Program-made: the position numbers and the translations under genes
Assembly (NCBI RefSeq): GCF_025574465.1
Contig: NZ_JAOBPP010000013.1
Location: 1-64,000 of the forward strand
Direction of reading: 5' to 3'
Source of the DNA: Kordiimonas aestuarii
GTDB taxonomy: Bacteria > Pseudomonadota > Alphaproteobacteria > Sphingomonadales > Kordiimonadaceae
DNA: 64,000 nucleotides
The notes under the pieces: generated by a model
The model's database searches: none
The model's input: only the letters and a program-made list of their open reading frames with translations
Told to the model about the DNA's origin: nothing
Shown: one piece after another, positions 1 through 8,698 of the stretch
Position numbering within the stretch: the first letter of the stretch is position 1
Layout of the letters: the number at the start of each line of letters is the position of its first letter

Positions 1-775
1 TAGGTCGTAGACTCATAATTTTTCAACCAGATACAGACTGAAGCCAGTTTTACAGCGGCGAGGAAATTCTCCGGGTTTTTGTCATAGCGCGTTGCAATGC
101 CCCGATAGTGCTTGAGCTTATTGAAGAAACGCTCGACGAGATTACGGTGTCGGTACAGCCATTTACTGAAGGTAAAGGACTGCTTGCGGTTGGCTTTTGG
201 CGGAATATTGGCCCAAGCTCTGCGCGCTGTGGTGAAGGCACGAAGCGCGTCGGTATCATAGGCTTTGTCAGCGAGCAAGATCGCTTCCTCCTTGATGTCC
301 TCAATCAGATCAAGGGCCGGTTTGCTGTCGTGGGTCTGTCCAGCAGTCAGCGAAAGCCTGATCGGCAGACCATCCGCATCGACGAGGGCGTGGATTTTGG
401 TGGTCAGTCCACCCCGGGAACGGCCCATGCAGCCATCGTCCTGATCCCCCTTTTTGCCGTGGCCCCTTGTTGATGCACACGGACACAGCTGCTGTCGATC
501 ATAATGATGTCACCGTCATGGGCTTTGCTCACCGCCTCGAACAGTCGGTCCCACACCCCGGCCTTGCGCCAGCGGACAAACCGGTTGTAGCAGGTGGTGT
601 AGGGACCATATCTTTCGGGAATGTCTGCCCACGGCGTTCCCGCCCGAAAGCGCCACAAGATGCCGTTGATCACCCGGCGGTCATCCACCCTAGGCACCCC
701 GCGCGGCTTGTTCGGCAGCAAAGGCTCTATGATCGACCATTCATAATCTGTCAGTTCATACCGGCGGCGGCGCAT
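1..775 (-). CDS. IS5-family DDE transposase, two frames joined by -1 frameshift
   Basis: The first frame starts at ATG 775, with GGAGG five bases upstream, and ends at 404. It begins MRRRRYELTDYEWSIIEPLL, a typical IS5/DUF4096 N-terminus, and holds the first DDE aspartate in MIDSS. Around 447-457 the minus strand reads GGCAAAAAGGGGG. A -1 slip on this A-run moves translation into the second frame (KKGDQDDGCMGRSRGGLTTK), which holds the LADKAYD aspartate and the VERFFNKLKHYRGIA glutamate and runs to the window edge. The last sense codons are GAG TCT ACG ACC, then TA plus one base outside the window. The stop is therefore built from the TA target duplication. A frameshift mutation is possible, but programmed slippage is usual in this group. 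Confidence 0.88.
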
Positions 776-853
776 CAAAACCTCCTCAATGATTTGAGAA
801 GCGTTGAATCATATCTTCGCCTGTTTGGGAATCCCTTTTATGAGTTTACGGCC
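3..853 (-). mobile_element. IS5-family (IS427-group-like) insertion sequence, 851 bp
   Basis: Near-perfect terminal inverted repeats bound the element: the left end (bases 1-18) and the reverse complement of 838-855 agree at 16 of 18 positions, starting TAGG(T/C)CGTA. TA dinucleotides lie outside both ends (1-2 and 854-855) and the right junction reads CTAG, the TA duplication at CTAG typical of the IS427 group. It carries one transposase gene on the minus strand, split into two frames. Size and layout fit a complete, possibly active copy. The base left of position 1 is outside the window, so the left junction is inferred. Confidence 0.9.
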
Positions 854-881
854 TAGTGTAACGCTTGTTCAGAATGGAAAA

Positions 882-1590
882 ATGACAATGGACAAGTTGT
901 TGGTCTTGGGAGATAGCCACTCGAACGTGATTGTTAATGTCCTGAGAATGCTCCGGCCCGACATGAAGATACTGGGCGGGCAGGTGCCAATTGATTATCG
1001 GCAAGCAGATCCTTTTTTTTCACATAGATGCATTTGAGCGGCTGCGTGTTCATGGGAGCGGGCAGGAGAGGCTTACCCACTATCTGGCGCCGGAAAGTCT
1101 TTCTGGCTAGGATCTGCTTGAAGTGGATTTTCCTTTTGTTCTATCCCTGAATCTGTTGCAAAAAATTGACCTTCTGTCGGTACAACCCCTCCCTGGGGGA
1201 GCATGTGTGACAAGTCACCAATTTGTGTCCCGGCAGATGATGCAAACGATTGTGGATGATATTCATTTCGAGATATTCGATTTTTTCAAAACCCTGAAGA
1301 AGGGGAAGAAAAAGGTGGTGGTGGCCATTAATCCGGGCATGCGGAATAATGAGGGAAAGCAAGGGCTGGGCTTTATCAAAGCCAGAACCTGCCGGTTGAA
1401 ATCCTTGCGTGAACTTCAGGTTTCAGTTGCCGATGTAACCGAACTTACCCGCAGTGCCGATGGTGTGCTCGAACGCAAATATTGGGGGGACAACCCCGAC
1501 GATAACATCCACGCAAACGCCCTTTGGGGTGAACTGATGGCAGAAGCTTGTCTTGAACAGGCGGGCACCTATAGAGCTGGTCATGAATGA
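882..1590 (+). pseudogene. Frameshifted SGNH/GDSL-like hydrolase pseudogene
   Basis: The reading frame from ATG 882 (or 888) starts MDKLLVLGDSHSNV, matching block I of SGNH hydrolases with its nucleophilic Ser. The frame breaks at a run of eight T (1013-1020). Removing one T rejoins it to the next frame (PFFHIDAFERLR), which continues to 1590 apart from an in-frame TAG at 1108-1110. Near the end, DDNIHANALWGELM looks like the block V Asp-x-x-His. Two lesions, one frame change and one amber stop, therefore separate the N- and C-terminal catalytic motifs. The IS ends only 27 bases upstream and has probably cut off the promoter. Substrate unknown. Confidence 0.72.
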
Positions 1591-1702
1591 TCTGTCGCAA
1601 GATTCGCGTCAAACCTCTCGCGCCGCTCACGCACTTGATACCAAGGCGTGACTGGACCTCGACCGGCGGCATGCTAGGTTGAGGATAAAGGAGAGTTGCG
1701 CG

Positions 1703-2665
1703 ATGTTCATCAAGAATAGACAAAACTGGCATATCAGTGAAAATGACGTCACTCCCGAACGGCTTTATCTGAACCGTCGGTCTTTTATTGGTGGTGGCGC
1801 AGGTGCTGCTATTCTTGGTGCGTCCGGTTTTGCGCCGGGTGTGTTGGCCACGCCTAAGCGCCAGCTTGAGGAATTGAATTTCACCAAAACGGCCTTTGAT
1901 CCGGATGAAACGCTTACGCCATATGATGCGGTAACTTCCTATAACAATTATTATGAATTCGGCACTGGAAAATCTGATCCAGCCGAGCATGCATGGAGGC
2001 TCCAACCAAAACCTTGGTCGGTGAAGGTGGAGGGCCATGTGGCACGACCGGGCATTTATGATTTTGAAGACCTAATCAACATGAATGCGCTGGAAGAACG
2101 TATCTACCGGCTGCGTTGTGTGGAGGCATGGTCGATGGTAATTCCGTGGATTGGTGTACCTCTGTCGTCGCTGATCAAGATGTTCGAACCAACGTCTGAC
2201 GCTAAATATGTCGCGTTTGAAACGCTTGAGGACAAGCAACAGATGCCGGGTGTTAAAAGTTTTTTCAACGTGCTTGATTGGCCATATCGTGAAGGCCTGC
2301 GTATGGATGAGGCCATGAATGATCTCGCTTTCATTGCTGTTGGTCTCTATGGCAAGGAATTGCCTAACCAGAACGGCGCGCCCTTACGGCTGGTTGTGCC
2401 GTGGAAATATGGCTTTAAGTCAATCAAGTCGATTGTGCGACTTAACTTTGTCGCGGACCAACCCAAAACAAGCTGGAAAAAATCAGCACCTGACGAATAC
2501 GGGTTTTACTCTAATGTAAACCCGAACGTCGACCACCCGCGTTGGAGCCAGAAACAGGAACGCCGCATTGGCGAGTTCGGACGCCGCGAGACGTTGATGT
2601 TTAACGGCTATGAGGAAGAGGTTACACATCTGTATGCCGGCATGAACCTCAGGAAAAGCTTCTGA
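1703..2665 (+). CDS. msrP: Protein-methionine-sulfoxide reductase, catalytic subunit MsrP
   Basis: A periplasmic molybdopterin enzyme that reduces methionine sulfoxide in oxidised envelope proteins, with electrons from MsrQ. Start ATG 1703 is chosen because AGGAG lies about ten bases upstream; the product is 320 residues. A twin-arginine signal (LNRRSFIGGGAG, Arg25-Arg26) indicates folded export with cofactor by Tat. The sulfite-oxidase-type Mo domain follows, and Cys139 in YRLRCVEAWSMVIPW is the expected molybdenum ligand. KSAPDEYGFYSNVNPNVDHPRWSQ near the C-terminus is a family hallmark (written here only as its start KSAPDEYGFYSNVNP). The stop overlaps the msrQ start, so the two are translationally coupled. 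Confidence 0.96.
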   Translation: MFIKNRQNWHISENDVTPERLYLNRRSFIGGGAGAAILGASGFAPGVLATPKRQLEELNFTKTAFDPDETLTPYDAVTSYNNYYEFGTGKSDPAEHAWRLQPKPWSVKVEGHVARPGIYDFEDLINMNALEERIYRLRCVEAWSMVIPWIGVPLSSLIKMFEPTSDAKYVAFETLEDKQQMPGVKSFFNVLDWPYREGLRMDEAMNDLAFIAVGLYGKELPNQNGAPLRLVVPWKYGFKSIKSIVRLNFVADQPKTSWKKSAPDEYGFYSNVNPNVDHPRWSQKQERRIGEFGRRETLMFNGYEEEVTHLYAGMNLRKSF

Positions 2666-3294
2666 TGGTGTTGCCGACGCGTGTCTGGCGGTTTGGGATT
2701 AAACCGGTTGTCTTTGCCGTTGCTCTTATACCGGCAGCATGGCTGGCGTACGAATGGTGGTTGGCGTTTCAGGGACAGCCTCATGATCTGGGTTTCAACC
2801 CGAACGAGACATCAAATCGGTTTTCCGGTGACTGGGCGCTCAGGATGCTACTGATTACACTTGCCCTGACACCGCTTACCAAAATTCTCAAATCACCGAA
2901 GCCGATTTTGTTCCGGCGCATGTTTGGTCTTTTCGCCTATTTTTATGTTTGCCTGCATATGCTCAGCTACATCTGGCTTGATATGCTGTTCAACTGGCCT
3001 GAGTTGTGGGCCGATGTGCTCAAACGTATATACATCACAATTGGTATGACGGCCTTCCTGATGTTGACCCCATTGGCAATTACCAGCACGAAGGGCATGG
3101 TCAAGCGGCTGGGAGCCAAGCACTGGCAGCGTCTTCACAAATTGATTTACCTGATTGCGCCCTTGGCTATCATCCACTTTTTTATGATGCGCAAGGGCTT
3201 TCAGTTGGAGCCGCTTGTATATGGTGCCATCCTTGCCGTTCTCCTGTTATTGCGGCTTATGCCCGGACGGCGCAAAAAATTGGCAAAAGCCTGA
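2665..3294 (+). CDS. msrQ: MsrQ heme-binding membrane subunit of the MsrPQ system
   Basis: Inner-membrane b-type cytochrome that passes quinone-pool electrons to periplasmic MsrP. The 209-residue product has about six hydrophobic segments, as in the ferric-reductase-like transmembrane family (YedZ). Candidate heme-ligand histidines are His98 (VCLHMLSY), His158 (WQRLHKLIY) and His171 (AIIHFFMM). The start ATG (2665-2667) shares one base with the msrP TGA, giving tight coupling. The length is normal for MsrQ. Nothing unusual is seen; the pair is complete. Confidence 0.95.
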   Translation: MVLPTRVWRFGIKPVVFAVALIPAAWLAYEWWLAFQGQPHDLGFNPNETSNRFSGDWALRMLLITLALTPLTKILKSPKPILFRRMFGLFAYFYVCLHMLSYIWLDMLFNWPELWADVLKRIYITIGMTAFLMLTPLAITSTKGMVKRLGAKHWQRLHKLIYLIAPLAIIHFFMMRKGFQLEPLVYGAILAVLLLLRLMPGRRKKLAKA

Positions 3295-3302
3295 GCGATA
3301 CA

Positions 3303-3755
3303 TCAGGATGGGCGTTTGGCTATCATGGCGTTACCACGCGTGATCATCACAGTTTCCCCTTTCTGGTTTTTAACTGTGTAAGTGGATTTCACGAGGCCGA
3401 TATTCGGGCGTGAGGCAGACTCACGTTTTGCTGTTGTTTCACTTTCCACAGACAGAATATCTCCGGGGAACACGGGGCGTCGCCATTCTATGCCGTCCAA
3501 GCCAGGTGATCCCATGCCGGCTACTCCTTGTTTTGTCATATGGTCGACCATCATCCGCATCATCATGGCACAGGTGTGCCAACCGCTGGCGCACAATGCG
3601 CCGAAGACAGACTTCTTGGCGGCTTCGTCGCTCAGGTGAAAAGGCTGCGGGTCGTATTTTGAGGCAAAATCCAGCACTTCCTCGCGGGTGACTTTATACG
3701 CGCCAAAGGCCTCTTTTTGGCCAATGACAAGGTCGTCGTAGAAAATTTTGAACAT
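3303..3755 (-). CDS. MaoC-like hot-dog dehydratase
   Basis: A 150-residue single hot-dog protein of the (R)-specific enoyl-CoA hydratase / MaoC type. The expected catalytic Asp and His are visible in KYDPQPFHLSDEAA (about Asp35 and His40), followed by FGALCASGWHT, a strong family signature. ATG 3755 is the start because AAGGAG sits seven bases upstream; an 18-codon extension to 3809 lacks such a site. It converges on msrQ with a gap of eight bases. The substrate cannot be told from sequence; many homologues hydrate short acyl-CoA esters in fatty-acid or branched-chain breakdown. Confidence 0.9.
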   Translation of the reverse strand: MFKIFYDDLVIGQKEAFGAYKVTREEVLDFASKYDPQPFHLSDEAAKKSVFGALCASGWHTCAMMMRMMVDHMTKQGVAGMGSPGLDGIEWRRPVFPGDILSVESETTAKRESASRPNIGLVKSTYTVKNQKGETVMITRGNAMIAKRPS

Positions 3756-3867
3756 AAGATGGGCTCCTTGATTCTTTCTATGAACTGGGTGAGTTTTAAG
3801 TGAAGTCAAACCGGTTAACGATTAGACAAGTCACTGTCATTATGGTTGCATGCCTTAGGGGGGGCAT

Positions 3868-4492
3868 ATGGATAACCTGTCGACGATTCGGAGCGAAGTC
3901 GTCAAAATTCTTCTATCCTTTTTATCGGCTCATATTCCGGCCGCCTTTGTTTATGGCTGGTCGGCAAAAAGTGAAAATACCCTGATGGTTGCAGCCGCCA
4001 TTACCTTGTTCGCGATCTTAGCAACACTGATAGTACTCATCGCGCCGGAAGAGCGTGAGAACGCAGTTGGAGAAGCTGAACGAGCGAGAAAAGCGGGCGA
4101 CCATGAAGAACAAGCGGCAATGGAGGGCCGGGCCGCTGCCGCGTTGGCAGGCAACAAGGCAGGAAGATGAAGCTTTCAGGGTGAAACAGGTGGCAAATGA
4201 AGCGCAGGCGATCGATGCTATCAATGAGGTAATTAACATGGGTGCGACCACTATCACAGCTGCCGTGGAGGAACAGGATGCTGCTACGCGCGACATCACA
4301 GCGTCCGTCAAGAGGGCGCCAGATGGCTCCCGCTCGGCGGCTGAGTACGCCAGGCTGGTTGAGGATAAGGCGCGCCAGTCGGAAACGGGTGCGATGACGG
4401 TTCTCGCCACCATTGAACGATTGGAAACACTGGCGAACAGCCTTGCCTGCCAGACGAATAACTTCCTTGTGCAGATAAGGTCTGGCGCGTGA
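3868..4492 (+). pseudogene. Collapsed methyl-accepting chemotaxis protein remnant
   Basis: The first frame (3868-4170) reads MDNLSTIRSEVVKILLSFLS followed by a second hydrophobic segment (VAAAITLFAILATLIVLIA) and a charged Ala/Glu linker, resembling the N-terminus of an alphaproteobacterial chemoreceptor. A second frame, open from 4055, takes over near 4150 and carries AINEVINMGATTITAAVEEQ and DAATRDITASV, which match the end of an MCP signalling domain (compare the usual IATTIAAAVEEQGAAT). The cytoplasmic hairpin tip that binds CheA/CheW is missing. I read this as one gene that lost its middle and its frame. It could instead be two tiny translated genes; the second ends in the start codon of the CidA-like gene. 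Confidence 0.62.
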
Positions 4493-4887
4493 CGACTGAT
4501 GCCCCGATATTGAGAACGCTGCGTGAAGCTGCCGAAGGCTTGGCGGGCGTGGCATTTCTAACGCTTGTTGCACTCGCACTTGGCGGCCTAGTGGAAGGTT
4601 TTGTCATACCCATACCTTCGTCGGTGTTGGCGATGGCTGTTCTTACGCTGTTTTTCATCTGGAACAAAGGCGTGCCTCGATTTATTGACACAGGAGCTGG
4701 GTATCTGTTCCGCATCTTTCCTCTTCTGTTCATTCCGCCGCTTGTGGCGATTGTGGACCTGATGGAATTGCTGAAGCAGCAATGGCTGCTGCTGTTGCTT
4801 ATTGTCACCCTAAGTACCTTTTTGAGTATCGTGGTGGCGGCGTTGACCTATCAGGCACTGCAACGACACATGCGGGAGCGTGACTGA
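4489..4887 (+). CDS. CidA/LrgA-family holin-like membrane protein
   Basis: A 132-residue protein with four hydrophobic segments and the motif VIPIPSSVLAMAVLTLFF, the usual PG(S/T)xxGM-type region of CidA/LrgA proteins in altered form. Family members are paired with an LrgB-type partner and are linked to murein hydrolase export, cell death or metabolite transport (pyruvate or glycolate in some species). Start GTG 4489 overlaps the stop of the preceding remnant (GTGA). The stop overlaps the next start (4887), so the pair is translated together. Confidence 0.85.
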   Translation: MTTDAPILRTLREAAEGLAGVAFLTLVALALGGLVEGFVIPIPSSVLAMAVLTLFFIWNKGVPRFIDTGAGYLFRIFPLLFIPPLVAIVDLMELLKQQWLLLLLIVTLSTFLSIVVAALTYQALQRHMRERD

Positions 4888-5561
4888 TGCCCGGTCTTTG
4901 GCTTTTGCTGACGATGGGCCTGTTTATTATCGCGGACGCGCTGTACCGCAAAGGCGGTTGTAGGGCTTGGTTGCATCCGACGATGTTGCCGACGATTGTT
5001 CTCATAGTGCTCTTTTACCTGACAGACCTTTCCTATGTCGGCTTTGTAGCGGAAACGCACATTCTATATGCGGGCTTGCTCGCGGCGGTGGCAGCGCTGG
5101 CGGTGCCATTGTTTCGAAATTTGCAGGTGTTGCGGGCGGAAAAAGCTGCAGTGATCGCGGCGATCACGGCGGGATCAGTCAGCGGTGTAGGGACAGCCAC
5201 AGGCATCATCTGGCTTTTGAATGGACCGGGTGGCCTTTATGCCAGCGTTGTGACCAAGTCAGTCACAACGCCTATTGCTGTCACGGTGGCTGATGCCATC
5301 GGCGGCTCACAGGCGTTGGCTGCGGCGGTCGTGATCGTCACCGGTCTCTCCGCCGCGATCTGCGGACCCTGGATTTTGAACCGGTTGGGTGTCGATGACG
5401 AGGCTCAGATGGGCGTGGCACTTGGTACCGCAGGGCACGCCATTGGGATGGCTGAAGCCGTGCGCAGAAGTGAGTTAATGGGCGCGTCAGCGGCCTTTGC
5501 CATGGCGGCGAACGGGTTGGCGACCGCGATTGTAATGCCACTTTTATGGCGTGTGCTATGA
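4887..5561 (+). CDS. LrgB/CidB-family membrane protein
   Basis: A 224-residue polytopic protein with the LrgB signatures ATGIIWLLNG, SVVTKSVTTPIAV and LGTAGHAIGMAEA. It is the standard partner of CidA/LrgA proteins. The start shares one base with the stop of the upstream partner (TGATG), showing an operon. The role, holin-like control of autolysis or small-carboxylate transport, differs between species and cannot be settled here. Confidence 0.9.
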   Translation: MPGLWLLLTMGLFIIADALYRKGGCRAWLHPTMLPTIVLIVLFYLTDLSYVGFVAETHILYAGLLAAVAALAVPLFRNLQVLRAEKAAVIAAITAGSVSGVGTATGIIWLLNGPGGLYASVVTKSVTTPIAVTVADAIGGSQALAAAVVIVTGLSAAICGPWILNRLGVDDEAQMGVALGTAGHAIGMAEAVRRSELMGASAAFAMAANGLATAIVMPLLWRVL

Positions 5562-5627
5562 ATTCGCTTTGCCGCTTGCCGGAGTTGCGGCAGATTTGCC
5601 GCGTAAGAAAAACAAGGCGAGGACCAT

Positions 5628-6515
5628 ATGACGCCATTCATCATACGAACCCTGGTATCTTTGATTGCCATCATTTCCCTGGCAGGTACCGCAACGGCGG
5701 AGCGCGTAGAGGCGACCTATAATTTTATCTGGAATGGCTTTGTGGTTTTCACCGCAGAGACCGCCCTTGAGCATTCATCCGCCAATTATACCATCAATAT
5801 GAATGTCAGAACCCGCGGCATTATGCGGCTTTTTAATCGCGGTGAGGGCGACTTGAGTGCCGTAGGGACTATTGGCCCGGAAGGGCAAATATTTGCTCGA
5901 CATTATGTCTCCAAGGGGCGCTGGGGCGGCGACGATTATCGTAAGGAATTATTTTTTGACGAGACGGGAAAATTCCTCCGCTGGGAACGCGACTGGCCTG
6001 ATGAGTGGCTCGAAGATTACGAACGTGCGCCTGTTCCCGAGGCCATGCAGCATGGCCCCGACGGCTTGTCGTTTTTAATGTTGCTTCTTGCGGAAAGTCC
6101 CCCGGCCGCAACCCGTGTTTTTGATGGTGATCAGGTGATGGAAATCAGGTTGGCGTGCGCCCGGGGGAGCGAATTAAAGGAAAGCCGCCATTCACCGATC
6201 AAGGGGGCAGCAACCAAATGCCAGTTTGAATCTGAAACGGTCGCAGGGGAATTGATTGAGACCGAAGAGCAACAAAAAAAACGATTAAAAGAGGAAGAAA
6301 AGGCACGAAAGAAGGCCGAACGATACGCCCGTAGACATAAGGGCGAAGACGAAGATGCCGAAGAGGATGAGGCAGGCTTTCCCATCTGGTTCCAGCATAT
6401 TGAAGAGCTGGGTTATACCCTGCCGGTGAGGGCCAGCTTCAAGTCAAATTGGGGCACGGTACGCATGTACCTGAAAGAACTGAAGACATCCGACGGTTTG
6501 CATATAGAGCGATGA
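5628..6515 (+). CDS. Exported DUF3108-domain protein
   Basis: A 295-residue protein with a signal peptide (LVSLIAIISLAGTATA, cleavage near residue 24) followed by a DUF3108-type beta-rich domain (ATYNFIWNGFVVFTAE, RTRGIMRLFNRGEG, HYVSKGRWGGDDYRKEL). A strongly charged helical insert lies at about residues 208-245 (EEQQKKRLKEEEKARKKAER), before the last strands. DUF3108 proteins are periplasmic and of unknown function. ATG 5628 is preceded by AAGGCGAGGACC. A short inverted repeat (GTGGTG-TGT-CACCAC, 6525-6539) followed by T-rich sequence could end the transcript. Confidence 0.82.
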   Translation: MTPFIIRTLVSLIAIISLAGTATAERVEATYNFIWNGFVVFTAETALEHSSANYTINMNVRTRGIMRLFNRGEGDLSAVGTIGPEGQIFARHYVSKGRWGGDDYRKELFFDETGKFLRWERDWPDEWLEDYERAPVPEAMQHGPDGLSFLMLLLAESPPAATRVFDGDQVMEIRLACARGSELKESRHSPIKGAATKCQFESETVAGELIETEEQQKKRLKEEEKARKKAERYARRHKGEDEDAEEDEAGFPIWFQHIEELGYTLPVRASFKSNWGTVRMYLKELKTSDGLHIER

Positions 6516-6611
6516 GTGCCCATCGTGGTGTGTCACCACTTTGAATTTTGCAAAGCCTGTGACAGACTGCGCACCAAATCAAAGTCACGTTGATATATAA
6601 AGGGGAGAAAT

Positions 6612-7919
6612 ATGAGGAATATATTAAGGAACGCAGTGGCAGGGCTTACACTTGCAGCTGTGGGGACGTTTGCGGGTGCTGTCAGCGCCGAGGTCACGGT
6701 AATTCACGCGGGTGAATTACTTGCCATGCCTGGCAAAGCGCCAAAAAAGGAGCAGACCGTCGTCATTGAAAACGGCAAGATTAAAGCCGTGGAAGAGGGC
6801 TATGTGGCAGCAACCCAGTACGGAGATGATGCGAAACTTGTCGACCTCAAGGGCAGTTTTGTCATGCCCGGCCTTATGGACATGCATGTGCATATACAAG
6901 GGGAACTGAGCCCCTCAGGCGACAGCGAAACGTTGCGTTGGTCGTCTGAGGATGTTGGCATGCACAGCGTTTATTTTGCCGATAAAACGTTGATGGCTGG
7001 GTTTACCACAGTGCGTAACCTTGGCGCACAATCGCCGCAGCATATCTATGCTCTTCGGAATGCGATTGAGCGTGGCTGGATTGACGGGCCGCGTATCGTG
7101 GCATCCGGTGGTGTTTCACCGACAGGCGGCCACGGTGACGTGGACGGCATGCGGCATGATCTGCTCGACAAATACACCAGCAAAACTATCTGCAATGGAC
7201 CATATGATTGTCGTCGCGCCGTTCGCGAGGCTGTGAAATACGGTGCGGATGTGATCAAAATCACCGCGACGGGGGGTGTACTCTCTGACACCAACACAGG
7301 CACAGGCCAGCAGATGGCCGATGACGAATTGAAGGAAATCATGGACACGGCGCATAGTCTGGGTCGCAAAGTTGCCGCGCATGCACATGCTGCGGAAGGG
7401 ATTAATGCGGCTTTGCGCGCTGGCGTGGACAGTATTGAGCACGGTTCCTATGCGGACGCGGAATCGATCAAGCTATTCAAGAAAACGGGGGCCTATCTTG
7501 TGCCCACATTGATTGCCGGCGACACCGTGGTGGAAATGGCAAAAAACAGCGATTTCATGTCCCCTGCGATCAAGGAAAAAGCGCTGCGTGTAGGGGGTGA
7601 TATGCTGAGCCATTTCGAAACCGCGCACAAGGCAGGGGTGAAAATCGCGTTCGGTACCGATAGCGGTGTCTCGCGTCATGGGACCAATGCACGTGAGGCC
7701 ATTCTGATGCAGAAGGGGGGCATGAAGCCGATGGACATTCTCGTCGCGGCAACGGTGAATGCCGCCGACCTGATTGATATGTCGAGCAGCCTCGGTACTA
7801 TTGAGGCAGGCAAGCACGCTGATATCATTGCCATGCATGGTAGCCCGCTTGAGAATCTTGAAGAACTGTTGGATGTCGACTTCGTAATGAAAGCTGGCAA
7901 GCCCGTTAAAAACAAGTAG
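6612..7919 (+). CDS. Secreted metal-dependent amidohydrolase (imidazolonepropionase/prolidase-like)
   Basis: A 435-residue amidohydrolase-superfamily enzyme with an N-terminal signal peptide ending near VSA-EVTV. Metal-site motifs occur in order: MDMHVHI (His92 and His94), DVIKITATGG (bridging Lys), AAHAHAAEG, SIEHGSYADA and FGTDSGVSRHG (Asp). This pattern fits the exported Xaa-Pro dipeptidase-like / amino-acid-amidase group often found in peptide-degrading marine alphaproteobacteria. It has a good ribosome site (AAAGGGGAG) before ATG 6612. It is one of three exported amidohydrolases in this window. The substrate is probably an N-acyl amino acid or dipeptide, by family only. Confidence 0.9.
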   Translation: MRNILRNAVAGLTLAAVGTFAGAVSAEVTVIHAGELLAMPGKAPKKEQTVVIENGKIKAVEEGYVAATQYGDDAKLVDLKGSFVMPGLMDMHVHIQGELSPSGDSETLRWSSEDVGMHSVYFADKTLMAGFTTVRNLGAQSPQHIYALRNAIERGWIDGPRIVASGGVSPTGGHGDVDGMRHDLLDKYTSKTICNGPYDCRRAVREAVKYGADVIKITATGGVLSDTNTGTGQQMADDELKEIMDTAHSLGRKVAAHAHAAEGINAALRAGVDSIEHGSYADAESIKLFKKTGAYLVPTLIAGDTVVEMAKNSDFMSPAIKEKALRVGGDMLSHFETAHKAGVKIAFGTDSGVSRHGTNAREAILMQKGGMKPMDILVAATVNAADLIDMSSSLGTIEAGKHADIIAMHGSPLENLEELLDVDFVMKAGKPVKNK

Positions 7920-7993
7920 CATTGCTGGGCAACACGTAGCCATTAATGTGTGGTGGCTACGCTGTGTCCTACTGGACCGGGAGGCGGCTCATT

Positions 7994-8647
7994 TTGCTGG
8001 CAAAGATACAGGATTCCAGAGCGTTTCTTGGCGCGTTGGCGCTTCTGATTGTCGGCGTGATCATGGCTTTTAAGGTCGGTTTTTTCTTTGCACCGCACAT
8101 TTTTGGGGACGGCATGCTGACGTCTCGCTGGTGGTGGGAGATCGTTCTTAACCTGCAGATACTTTGTCTGGCGTTTATGTGGTTCTGCCATCATGATCGC
8201 ATCGTACAGTCCAAAGGCCGATGGCGCTTGAGGGCGATCATCAACTTTGTTGTCGGCATGATATCTGTAGCCTATCCCGTGATGCTTTTGGTCATCGGGG
8301 CATATTTGGACTGGTTCCGTACCACGCCGCCAGAAAGTTCGGTTGTGGCGCTTATGCTTGTGGGGTTGGCGTTATGGGCCGTCGGTTCCCTCATAATACC
8401 GATTTTTACGACACTTCTTGTCGGGCATAAGAATGTTGGCAAGGCGGGTGAAAGTCTCGGATTGCGGCCCTTCGCCTGGCTAACCGCATTTTGGCCAAGT
8501 TGCATTGTCATGCTGATCATCGTATTCGAGGCGATACGAGATAGTGAGATCTTATATATGTTTGTGCCCGTTTTCATGTATCTTCAGGGCGCGTTGCCTT
8601 ATCTGAACAAAGCGCGGCACGCATCACCGCGAGACAGCGACATATAA
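7994..8647 (+). CDS. Unknown multi-pass membrane protein, first of a tandem paralogous pair
   Basis: About 217 residues with five or six hydrophobic segments and no family I recognise. The shared marks with the next gene are WWEIVLNLQILC and YLQGALxYL, and the same order of segments. I choose TTG 7994: GGGAGG lies nine bases upstream, and the new N-terminus (LLAKIQDSRAFLGA) aligns with the paralogue (MALKVKVSNDRAIL). The longer ATG 7946 start falls in the loop of a hairpin (CGTAGCCA 7935-7942 pairs with 7954-7961) and has no ribosome site. A cytoplasmic-membrane location is inferred from hydrophobicity. Confidence 0.72.
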   Translation: MLAKIQDSRAFLGALALLIVGVIMAFKVGFFFAPHIFGDGMLTSRWWWEIVLNLQILCLAFMWFCHHDRIVQSKGRWRLRAIINFVVGMISVAYPVMLLVIGAYLDWFRTTPPESSVVALMLVGLALWAVGSLIIPIFTTLLVGHKNVGKAGESLGLRPFAWLTAFWPSCIVMLIIVFEAIRDSEILYMFVPVFMYLQGALPYLNKARHASPRDSDI

Positions 8648-8698
8648 ACACTTTTGTTACCTTTGTCCTGCTAAGGTTCTGCCATCTGAAAGGGGCTG

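Noticed and set aside
2893..3177. Minus-strand frame inside msrQ
   Set aside because: Fully antisense to a convincing membrane protein gene; no supporting motif.
3868..4170. A phage-type holin gene in front of the CidA/LrgB pair
   Set aside because: Size and two hydrophobic segments fit, but the sequence and the following VEEQ segment fit a chemoreceptor remnant better.
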